Shown here: positions 56,601-64,000 of the stretch, piece after piece
How the letters are laid out: every line of letters begins with the position of its first letter
Numbering within the stretch: the stretch's first letter is position 1
Assembly: GCF_028368975.1 (NCBI RefSeq)
Contig: NZ_JAQNDM010000002.1
Coordinates: forward strand, 186,001 to 250,000
Direction: 5' to 3'
Length of the DNA: 64,000 bases
From: Stigmatella ashevillena
GTDB lineage: Bacteria > Myxococcota > Myxococcia > Myxococcales > Myxococcaceae
Notes under the pieces: model-generated
What the model was told of the DNA's origin: nothing
Seen by the model: the letters and a program-made list of their open reading frames with translations, nothing else
Databases searched by the model: none
Made by a program: the position numbers and the translations under genes

Positions 56601-56688
56601 GCGCGGCCACCAGTCCAAAGACGATGGTGGCGGCCATCAGCATCCACGCGAGGACGGGTTTCCGGATGCAGACTTCCGTGATGTTCAT
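53602..56688 (-). CDS. RND efflux inner-membrane transporter (HAE1/AcrB-type)
   Basis: A 1,028-residue inner-membrane pump with 12 membrane segments and two large periplasmic loops. 'ISQFPDVDFPTINVSVTWEG' opens the first loop, 'AVGIVVDDAIMVLENIYRH' carries the two proton-relay aspartates of TM4, and 'PMSLLGTVAVIYFLGFTLN' is family-typical. It exchanges protons for drugs, detergents or lipophilic metabolites together with the adaptor and TolC encoded upstream. The start overlaps the adaptor stop by 4 bp. It converges with the PilZ gene, overlapping by 17 bp. The substrate is not known. Confidence 0.94.
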   Translation of the reverse strand: MNITEVCIRKPVLAWMLMAATIVFGLVAAQRIGISQFPDVDFPTINVSVTWEGASPEAVESDLIEPLEEAVMQVEGVKSITSTARQGSASITVELDLSRNVDLALQDVQTKVSQAQRRMPEDVDPPVTSKTNPEDQPIMWLGVAGPFSQQVVSDYARYRVREKLQTVPGVGEVTLGGSLERNVRIWVDSQKMDAQGLTVTDVISALQREHVELPAGRIETEGREVNVRVMGEALDLTALRNIVLRQQEGATVYLSDVALVEDGFEDTRRMSRANGNPAQGLGIRKQRGANAVAVAQGVHQVLGELRKDAPEGMEIGVNFDSTRFIEESVHEIEFELMLACILTALVCWMFLGSLSSTLNVILAIPMSLLGTVAVIYFLGFTLNTFTLLGLALAVGIVVDDAIMVLENIYRHAEMGKERTRAAREGTSEITFAALAATLAVVAIFIPVVFMKGVIGRFFLQFGVTLCVAVLLSYVEAITLAPARCAQLLKTSREHRGRVGQWVDRVFVKLEGLYARVLDKALAHPWWVLAGAVVLLSASAFVFQALPSEFVPSQDQSRLTVRLQTAVGSNLQETDRLFQQAEEIVSKRPEVIRVFSTVGGMGGSGVNSGQLMLTLLPPSERMSQSEFQQVLRKELNAIPGLRAVVQDLSQSGFTAQRGFPVEFSVRGSDWDQLVVASGQMRETLQASGKVVDVDTDYQLGMPELRLTPDRARAADMGISIESVASTINALVGGVRVGKYSTGGRRIDVRLRLLADQRARPEDLGGLKVRASNAELVPLSALVQQEERPALQAITRRDRERAISIFANVAPSSNQEEALAMVEQAAQQLPGGTRAVLGGASVAFRESMGSLIFALFLGIGVAYMVLASQFNSFLHPVTVLTILPLSVAGAAFALGISGMTLNIFSMIGLLLLMGIVKKNSIILMDYALQQRQEGADALEAMRRAGPVRLRPILMTSLATMMAAIPAALALGAGSETRAPMSIAVLGGLSVSTVLSLLVVPAFYVVADRLKDRFSRHAPRPKAGQGATGEA

Positions 56689-57896
56689 CGTCCCGAGCCT
56701 CCGTTGAGACCACCCGCATCCGAGGGGGGGCGGGGCTCGCCCGTGAAGGTGGGCTTGGGCCCTTCCGCCACGCGCACGGTGGCGCCTTCCTTCAGGGCCT
56801 CCGCTCCGCGCACCACCAGTTGCTCACCCGGGCGGAGCCCCTGGCGCACCTCGACCAGACCATCCTGGGTGCGAAGGCCCAGCTCCAGCACCCGCTCATG
56901 CGCCTTGTCCCCTTCCACCACGTAGGCGAGGAAGCCCCGCTCGCTGGGGCGCACCGCCGCCTGGGGGACGACGGGCGAGTCCTTGGCCGTGTCCACGGGC
57001 ACGGACACCGTGGCGAAGGCTCCCGGACGCAGGGCCTTGGCCTCCTCGCCCGTCACCTCCGCCGTCACGGCCACCATCCGGCTCTGCTCGTCCGCTGACG
57101 CCGCCACATAGGTGATCTTCGAATCGTACGTCCGGCCATCCGTGCGGACGGTGAAGCGGGCCCCCATTCCTGGCTTGAGCCGCCCGGCCTCTCCCTCGGG
57201 GACGCGGAAGCGCAAGAGCAGTGGCTCCCGGCGCAACAGCGTGGCCAGCACCGTGCCCGGCTGGACGTACTGTCCTGTCTGCACGGTGCGTGTCTGCAAC
57301 ACCCCATCCATGGGCGCCCGGACATAGGCGTCGCGCAGGTCCAGCTCCGCCTTGTCCAGTGCCGCCTTCGCCGCGCCCACCTCGGCCACCGCGGCCCGGG
57401 CACGCGTCTGGAAGCTCTCCAACTCCTCGGCGGGGAGCAGGCCCGGGCGTTGCTCGTTGACGGAGGCCCGTCGCTGCGCGCCCGCCTGGGCTTCCTCGGC
57501 GGCGGCCTGGGCCTTGTCCCGCGCGGCCCGGGCCTGGTTCACCGCGAGGCTGTAGCGGGTGGGTTCGATCTCCGCGAGCACTTGGCCCTTCTTCACCTCC
57601 TGCCCCTCGGAGAAGGCCACGCGATCCAGGACACCGGCCACCCGGGCGGTGATCTGCACGCGCTCGAAGGCCTCCACGGCCCCGACCGCGGAGATGACGT
57701 ACTGCACGTCTCGCGCCTCCACGGGGGCCAGCTCCACGGGGAACTGCAGAGCCCCGCGTCCGCCTCCGCCCCCGCCTCGTGCGCTCCCGCTCCCCTCCTT
57801 GCCGGGCGCCCCTTCGCTCTTCTTCCCGCACCCCGGCCCAGCGGCCAGCGCCAGGGCGATCAGGGCCATCCGCGCTTTTGCTCGCACCACGGTCAC
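56685..57896 (-). CDS. RND periplasmic adaptor lipoprotein
   Basis: A 403-residue membrane-fusion protein. The lipobox is 'AAGPGC' (Cys23), followed by a Gly-rich linker. Order: 'SEGQEVKKGQVLAEIEPTRY' (lipoyl half), an alpha-hairpin rich in Ala/Gln (about 120-190), 'DAYVRAPMDGVLQTRTVQTG' (second lipoyl half), and beta-barrel/proximal domains. It bridges the RND pump and TolC. GTG 57896 overlaps the tolC-like stop (GTGA); GTG 57890 with AAGGAG 8 bp away is an alternative. Translation is coupled to both neighbours. Confidence 0.92.
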   Translation of the reverse strand: MTVVRAKARMALIALALAAGPGCGKKSEGAPGKEGSGSARGGGGGGRGALQFPVELAPVEARDVQYVISAVGAVEAFERVQITARVAGVLDRVAFSEGQEVKKGQVLAEIEPTRYSLAVNQARAARDKAQAAAEEAQAGAQRRASVNEQRPGLLPAEELESFQTRARAAVAEVGAAKAALDKAELDLRDAYVRAPMDGVLQTRTVQTGQYVQPGTVLATLLRREPLLLRFRVPEGEAGRLKPGMGARFTVRTDGRTYDSKITYVAASADEQSRMVAVTAEVTGEEAKALRPGAFATVSVPVDTAKDSPVVPQAAVRPSERGFLAYVVEGDKAHERVLELGLRTQDGLVEVRQGLRPGEQLVVRGAEALKEGATVRVAEGPKPTFTGEPRPPSDAGGLNGGSGR

Positions 57897-59233
57897 GGCT
57901 CCTTCCCGAACGGATCGAGTCCCACCGCGGCCCGAAGGTCCAACAGGGCCACGCCCAGCGCATAGCGGGTGCGGACCTGCGCCACCTCCGCCTCGAAGAG
58001 GCGCAAGGAGGCATCCGCCACCGTCAACGCGGTCGACAACCCCTGCCGGTAGAGAATCCCCGTCTCTTCTGCGTTCTTGCGCGCCTGTTGCGCGGCCAGC
58101 TCACTCTGCCGGAGGGCAGCCTGGGCATTGTCCAGGGCCACCTGGGCGCGCTGGATGTCCACATCCACACGGCGGGTGAGCGCCGTGGTCTCCAGGGCCG
58201 TGGCCCGGGCCAGGGCCACCTGCTCGCGGCGCTCCGCGTACCGCTCACCCCCATCGAAGAGGGTCCACGTGAGGTCCACCTGCAAGGAGCCATCCCCACT
58301 GTTGCCCGCGAGCCCCTGCTCGTTCGTGAAACGGTACTGGCCGGACACGCCCAGTGCGGGCAACAGGCGCGCGAGGGGCTCTTTCGCGGCGCTCTCCAGG
58401 GCCTGCACCTTGAGCTTCGCGGAGAGGATGTCCAGGCGGCGGTCCACGGCGCCTTGGGCCAGGGCGGTCAACGTTTGAGGCGCCCGGGATGCCTCGGCCA
58501 ACAAGGACTCCGGGAGGACCAGGGGGCCTTCGATGGGGGGCGCCACGAGCAGGTACCCCAGCTCGATGCGGCTCGTCTGGGCATCGCCCCGGCTGGCCGC
58601 TAGCTGGACTTCGGCGCTGGCCGCTTCCAGCTCCGCGCGTGTCACATCATTGGTGCTGGCCAATCCCGCCTGGGCCCGCGCTTGCGCGTCCTGCAGGCTC
58701 TGGCGCGCGAAGTCGAGCCGCCGCACCGCCGCCTCGTACACCTGCTGCGTCCCCAACGTGGCCAGGAAGGCATCCGCGGCCTCGAAGGTCACCAGTCGGC
58801 GGGCCTCCCGCGCATCCAGCTTGGCCGCATCACCTTCCAGGCGCGCCGCGCGGTACAGGGGAAAACCCCGGGCGTCGAAGAGCACGACGCGGGCCGTGGC
58901 CGCCGCGCCCAGGGCGTTGTAGCGCTGAATGACCGTGGTCTCTCCGCCCACCTGCCGGACGGACTCGCGCAGGCGGCGGGTGTAGGTGCCTGTCAGGCTC
59001 AGCTCGGGAAAGAAGAAGGCCCGGGCCCGAGCGACGCGGGCCTCGGCGGCTTCCGAGCGCTGCTGGGCGGCCAAGGGGGCTTCGTTGCGCTCAGCGGCCC
59101 GCTGAATGGCCTGCTCCAGGGTCAGCGGCTCTGCCGATGCTGCCGGATCCGAGGCTTGCGCGCGGGCTTCCGGGACCGCCAGAAGGAGCCAAGAACTCAG
59201 GGTTGAAACGAAGAAGAAGCGCGCGGTGGCCAT
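57893..59233 (-). CDS. TolC-family outer-membrane efflux protein
   Basis: A 446-residue outer-membrane channel protein, first gene of the efflux operon. A signal peptide ('ARFFFVSTLSSWLLLAVPEA') precedes two TolC-like repeats of long helices: 'LTLEQAIQRAAERNEAPL' near 45, 'TYTRRLRES', 'ASTNDVTRAELEAASAE', then 'LAQGAVDRRLDILSAKLKVQ' and 'ILYRQGLSTALTVADASLRL'. Three copies would form the tunnel across the outer membrane. ATG 59233 was chosen for the signal peptide; the frame continues to 59311 and neither start has a good ribosome site. Confidence 0.9.
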   Translation of the reverse strand: MATARFFFVSTLSSWLLLAVPEARAQASDPAASAEPLTLEQAIQRAAERNEAPLAAQQRSEAAEARVARARAFFFPELSLTGTYTRRLRESVRQVGGETTVIQRYNALGAAATARVVLFDARGFPLYRAARLEGDAAKLDAREARRLVTFEAADAFLATLGTQQVYEAAVRRLDFARQSLQDAQARAQAGLASTNDVTRAELEAASAEVQLAASRGDAQTSRIELGYLLVAPPIEGPLVLPESLLAEASRAPQTLTALAQGAVDRRLDILSAKLKVQALESAAKEPLARLLPALGVSGQYRFTNEQGLAGNSGDGSLQVDLTWTLFDGGERYAERREQVALARATALETTALTRRVDVDIQRAQVALDNAQAALRQSELAAQQARKNAEETGILYRQGLSTALTVADASLRLFEAEVAQVRTRYALGVALLDLRAAVGLDPFGKEP

Positions 59234-59432
59234 GAGCAAAGAAGGGGTGTCTACGGTCCTGGGTACGACGCGAAGCGCCAGAAAATAGCGGAGCCAGGAG
59301 GCCAGGGCCATGGACTTCGCCAGTGGCTGGACGGTGACCGGTGCAGCAGATTAAGCACAGTTGTTTCTTCAGGCCCGTGCCGTGGCGGTGGGGCCTCCAG
59401 ACGGGCGCGTACCGCCCGGGAATGCACCGGGC

Positions 59433-61088
59433 ATGCGTTTATTCCTGTGGGTTCTGCTGATTCTGACGATCGCGGGGTGCAAGGGCGAGGAGCGCCAAGC
59501 GGGCGCGGTCCGCGTGGATCTGTCGTATGCGACGTTCCGCCCAGGCTGCCTCACCCTGACGGTGAGCGACAAGGCGGATCCCTCCCGTTTCACGGTCGAG
59601 GAGTTGGAGACTGCGGAGACCCCGGGGGGCAGACCCCCTCGCGGCCGGGAGCTGACGGTGGCGGTCTTCCGGCAGGAGGGTTGGAGCCGTGACCTGATCG
59701 TCACACTCGATGCCTCCGAACAGGGCTGTGCGGTGGAAAACAGAAGAAGCGTTGCCTCGCAGACACAGGAGGCCCAAGTGCCGGAGGAAGGCGTCGTGGT
59801 GGTGCGGTTGGATCTGCGGGCGACGGACCTGGACGATGACGGCTTCGTGCGCACGGACGAGGGCGGGACGGACTGCGACGACGCCAATGCCGCGGTGAAG
59901 CCAGGGGCGAGCAACCTCGCGTGCGCCACGGCACAGGGTTGCGAGGGCACCTTCTCCTGCACTGCGGAAGGAGTGTCGACCGCGTGCGTGAGCCCTCAGA
60001 CGTTCACCCCTTGGTACAAGGATGTGGACGGAGATGGAGATGGAGATGCGAGCGCACCGCTCATCAGCGCTTGCACCGCGCCCGAGTCTGGAGCGGTCAC
60101 CACCTCCGGCGACTGCGACGACAGCTCACCCTTTGTCTTCAACGGCAGAGAGGAGCTGTGCGACCGGTTGGACAACAACTGTAATGGCCAGACGGATGAG
60201 ATGTGCACCCCAGGGGCCTGGAGGGAAATTCTCCCGCCGGATGGTTCCAGTTCAACGATCTGGCGCGCGGTGGCTGTCCACGCGCAGGGCCAAGCGTGGG
60301 TGGCGGGCAATGCCGGCAAGGTGGTGCATGTGGCGGGCACCAGCACCAAGAACTATGCGGACTGCCCCGGCGAATGGATTTCAGCCTGGGCCCGTCCTAT
60401 CGATGGCCGTGTCTTCCTTGGATCGGAGCAAGGGGGATTTGCCACCCACGCGCTGGACGGCGGAGGCTGCGGGGGTCACTACACGGGTAATCAAGAAAGG
60501 CTCAACGGTTTGGTGGGCTTTGGTGATGGAACGGCCACCACGCTCTTCGCAGTGAGCGGTGCGGGGCGCATCTTCCGATGGAACTACCCGGCAGATCCGG
60601 TCCTGGTCACTCAGGTGAACTCTGCCTTGCGCGCCATTCACGGGACGAAGGTGTCGAACCTCCTGGCCGTGGGGACCATGAACGGTACCCCTCAGATTTT
60701 CGCCTCGAATGCAGATGGCAGCCAATGGCGTGAAGAGGCCTTGCCAGCGGGGCTGCCCAGTGGCCTCACGTTGCGCAGCGTCCATGTGGTTCACGATGGG
60801 CTGGCTTTTGCCGCGGGAGACAAGGGCGTCGTGCTAATGCGTGCTCGAGGCTTCTGGTCCGAGTTGCCCCGCCTTCCTGTCGCCACCACCGACACCCTGA
60901 GCATGGTGGCCTACGGCCGGACCGCGCTCTATGTCGCCGCCAACGACGAGACCGTGAAACGGCTCGTCAATGACGCGTGGACCGCTGATTACCAAGGTGC
61001 TTGGACGCCCACTGCCATCGGGGGCTTGGGCCCACACGAGATCTGGCTGGTGGGGTTCAGAAACACCGTCATCCGCTGGGGGCAGTGA
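59433..61088 (+). CDS. MopE-like metal-binding-motif lipoprotein with propeller-like C-terminus
   Basis: A 551-residue lipoprotein; lipobox 'LTIAGC' (Cys16). Two copies of the 'putative metal-binding motif' of MopE type are present: 'DLDDDGF...GTDCDDANAAVKPGA' and 'DVDGDGDGDAS...GDCDDSSPFVFNG', each with the pattern D-x-D-x-D-G and D-C-D-D and followed by 'C-D-x-x-D-N-N-C-N-G-x-x-D-E' (seen as 'CDRLDNNCNGQTDEMC'). The C-terminal half has repeats like 'IWRAVAVHAQGQAWVAGNAG' that suggest a beta-propeller. Such proteins abound on myxobacterial surfaces; calcium binding is likely from the Asp loops. ATG 59433 was chosen for the lipoprotein signal; the frame opens earlier. Confidence 0.8.
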   Translation: MRLFLWVLLILTIAGCKGEERQAGAVRVDLSYATFRPGCLTLTVSDKADPSRFTVEELETAETPGGRPPRGRELTVAVFRQEGWSRDLIVTLDASEQGCAVENRRSVASQTQEAQVPEEGVVVVRLDLRATDLDDDGFVRTDEGGTDCDDANAAVKPGASNLACATAQGCEGTFSCTAEGVSTACVSPQTFTPWYKDVDGDGDGDASAPLISACTAPESGAVTTSGDCDDSSPFVFNGREELCDRLDNNCNGQTDEMCTPGAWREILPPDGSSSTIWRAVAVHAQGQAWVAGNAGKVVHVAGTSTKNYADCPGEWISAWARPIDGRVFLGSEQGGFATHALDGGGCGGHYTGNQERLNGLVGFGDGTATTLFAVSGAGRIFRWNYPADPVLVTQVNSALRAIHGTKVSNLLAVGTMNGTPQIFASNADGSQWREEALPAGLPSGLTLRSVHVVHDGLAFAAGDKGVVLMRARGFWSELPRLPVATTDTLSMVAYGRTALYVAANDETVKRLVNDAWTADYQGAWTPTAIGGLGPHEIWLVGFRNTVIRWGQ

Positions 61089-61239
61089 GTCCCGGAAGCA
61101 CCTGGGTACGGAAACAGGTCTTCCACGCCATCCCGGATGTTTCAGAATGGCCTGACCGTTTCGGACCAGCCTGATCCAATCTGGTGCACTGCCCTCGGCC
61201 CGAGGGCTCCAGTCCCTGTAAGTTCAAGCACTTACGCAT

Positions 61240-61255
61240 TGGCATCATCCCTGCT
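61240..61255 (+). promoter_or_regulatory. Candidate sigma-54 (-24/-12) promoter
   Basis: TGGCATCATCCCTGCT matches the sigma-54 consensus TGGCAC-N5-TTGCW at nearly all key positions, with GG (61241-61242) and GC (61253-61254) at the required 10-bp interval. It is the only such site I noticed in front of a gene here. It lies about 60 bp upstream of the MBL-hydrolase gene, which is followed by a sigma-54 activator gene. The rest of the 61089-61315 gap shows nothing else. Confidence 0.5.
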
Positions 61256-61315
61256 TTGTCCTCCTAGTGTGAATGCGGCCACACCCTGCCGCCAGTACCT
61301 CGGAGGAAGCGCACC

Positions 61316-62155
61316 ATGGAAATCCGGCTTTTCGGCGTTCGGGGCAGCATCTCGGTCTCGGGGTCGCGCATCGGTGGCAACACCGCCTGCGTAGAGGTGA
61401 CCAGCCAGGGTCACCGGCTCATCTTCGATGCGGGCACGGGGATCCGCACGCTGGGCGAGATCCTGATGCGCGAGAGCGCGCCCCAGAAAGCAGCCCTCTT
61501 CTTCTCACACCTGCACTGGGACCACGTGCAAGGGTTCCCCTTCTTCACGCCCGCCTACCTGGGAACCACCGAGCTCAGCCTCTACGGCCCGGGGGCCAAC
61601 GGCGCGCAGGCCTTGCAGCACGTGCTGACCCAGCAGATGGAGCCGCCGAACTTCCCCGTCCCCCTGTCCATCATGCGCTCGCGGATGACGTTCGGCTCGG
61701 CCCTGCACGGCACCCCCGTGGAGGTGGGCCCGTTCCGTGTCACCCCCGTGGATGTGCCGCATCCCCAGGGGTGTCTGGCGTACCGCGTCGAGGCCGACGG
61801 CCACACCTTCGTCTACGCCACGGACGTGGAGCTGGCGCGCGACACCCTCACCGCGGACGTGGGCCGCTATCTCGAGGGGGCCGATGCGCTCGTCCTTGAT
61901 GCGCAGTACACGCCCAGCGAATACGCGGGCAAGGGAGGCATCCCCAAGAAGGGCTGGGGCCACTCCACCATGGTGGACGCCGCACAGGTGGCCCAGGCGG
62001 TGGGCGCTCAGCGGCTGATGCTGTTCCACCATGATCCGGCGCACAACGACGACATGCTGGAGAACATGGCCGAAGAAGCACGCCTCCACTTCTCCGCCAG
62101 CGAGCCGGCCCGGGAGGGCCACCGCATTGTCCTGGGCTCGACCGTGATCGCGTGA
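61316..62155 (+). CDS. MBL-fold metallo-hydrolase
   Basis: A 279-residue metallo-beta-lactamase-fold enzyme. Start 'EIRLFGVRGSI' and 'GGNTACVEV' are typical of a soluble phosphodiesterase-like branch. The metal motif is 'FFSHLHWDHVQGFPFF' (H-x-H-x-D-H), with further ligands in 'VDVPHPQG', 'YATDVELA' and 'LFHHDPAHND'. It may hydrolyse a cyclic phosphodiester or related ester; the substrate is unknown. GGAGG lies 10 bp before the ATG. The stop overlaps a possible GTG start of the next gene, so the two are one operon, probably controlled by the sigma-54-like site upstream. Confidence 0.85.
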   Translation: MEIRLFGVRGSISVSGSRIGGNTACVEVTSQGHRLIFDAGTGIRTLGEILMRESAPQKAALFFSHLHWDHVQGFPFFTPAYLGTTELSLYGPGANGAQALQHVLTQQMEPPNFPVPLSIMRSRMTFGSALHGTPVEVGPFRVTPVDVPHPQGCLAYRVEADGHTFVYATDVELARDTLTADVGRYLEGADALVLDAQYTPSEYAGKGGIPKKGWGHSTMVDAAQVAQAVGAQRLMLFHHDPAHNDDMLENMAEEARLHFSASEPAREGHRIVLGSTVIA

Positions 62156-62223
62156 GACACGGCGAGATGACCCCCGAATGCTATGGTGGCACCACGGCGT
62201 TCGTCCTTCCGCCCCTGCCCACC

Positions 62224-63729
<1,506 letters not shown>

Positions 63730-63741
63730 AGCCTCCCGGAA

Positions 63742-64000
63742 TCAGGTGGCCCGGCCCGCGCCGGCAATCCGCCGCGTCAACAGCTTCTGGAGCATCACGA
63801 AGGCGAGCAGCAGCGCTCCGATGGCCACCCGCGTGAGCCCGGAGCTCATCATCCCCTCGTAGGTCGTGATGGAGGTGAGGATGAGGCCCAGCATCAACAC
63901 GCCGATGAGCGTGCCGAACACCGAGCCGACGCCTCCCGCCAGAAGCGTGCCGCCGATGACCACGGTGGCGATCGCATCCAGCTCCATGCCGACTCCCTCC
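63742..64000 (-). CDS. Sugar ABC-transporter permease, YjfF/RbsC-type (C-terminal part)
   Basis: The last ~86 codons of a gene entering from the right edge. 'GMELDAIATVVIGGTLLAGG' is the conserved motif of the ribose/galactofuranose-type (BPD_transp_2) permeases, and the rest ('SVFGTLIGVLMLGLILTSI', 'TRVAIGALLLAFVMLQKLL') contains the last two or three membrane segments. The form is closest to E. coli YjfF. The ATG at 63987 is an internal methionine, since the frame is open to 64000. It converges on the activator gene with 12 bp between stops. Confidence 0.85.
   Translation of the reverse strand, partial: EGVGMELDAIATVVIGGTLLAGGVGSVFGTLIGVLMLGLILTSITTYEGMMSSGLTRVAIGALLLAFVMLQKLLTRRIAGAGRAT

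Overview
The window reads as a chromosome segment of a predatory myxobacterium (Myxococcota, probably suborder Cystobacterineae). G+C is high, with strong G/C bias at third codon positions. Several families are typical of the group: a myxobacterial hemagglutinin, Sit-type kin-discrimination toxins with imm11 and double-CXXC immunity proteins, MopE-like metal-binding motifs, many lipoproteins, large Ser/Thr kinases and sigma-54 enhancer-binding regulators. The species cannot be fixed from sequence alone.

Layout: 1-1,750 holds a cut-off DUF4388-like gene, a calcineurin-type phosphoesterase and a small conserved hypothetical gene. 2,107-9,303 is a beta-glucan attack pair: a GH16 endoglucanase-type lipoprotein with Cys-rich modules and a CBM, then a 1,483-residue GH3 enzyme with three discoidin-like domains. 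A VOC protein, the MBHA lectin with a densely structured upstream region, and a secreted peptidase-M17 N-domain protein follow (9,405-12,038). 18,638-12,053 on the minus strand is a run of tightly spaced genes: KGG-repeat stress protein, PII-like small protein, two cation/proton antiporters, a YrdC/YciO-family protein, a membrane protein, XerD and a DNA/RNA endonuclease-like protein. 19,228-31,114 carries a cell-wall amidase, a DUF3592 protein, a kinase-cyclase-ATPase-TPR protein, a DUF5995 protein, MutS and NhaA.

31,292-43,874 is an accessory island. It has two AHH-nuclease lipoprotein toxins of SitA type in opposite orientation, each coupled to an imm11 immunity gene; a third SitA6-like toxin without a lipobox, coupled to a double-CXXC immunity gene and an extra imm11 gene; a low-G+C ricin-type lectin; and a relic of an ISAzo13-type transposase. 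Core-like genes (a kelch lipoprotein and a UbiB-type kinase) lie between the toxin loci. Sit toxins are known from Myxococcus to move between siblings by outer-membrane exchange, so the island probably sets kin identity.

43,951-64,000 returns to chromosomal backbone: a membrane Ser/Thr kinase, a small lipoprotein, a membrane-anchored MutS-like ATPase, a GAF-PAS-PAS histidine kinase, a secreted bactofilin-like protein, a luciferase-like monooxygenase, a NYN-OST-HTH protein divergent from a PilZ protein, a TolC-adaptor-RND efflux operon, a MopE-like lipoprotein, an MBL hydrolase coupled to a sigma-54 activator behind a possible -24/-12 promoter, and the end of a YjfF-type sugar permease. I saw no rRNA, tRNA, CRISPR array or intact insertion sequence.
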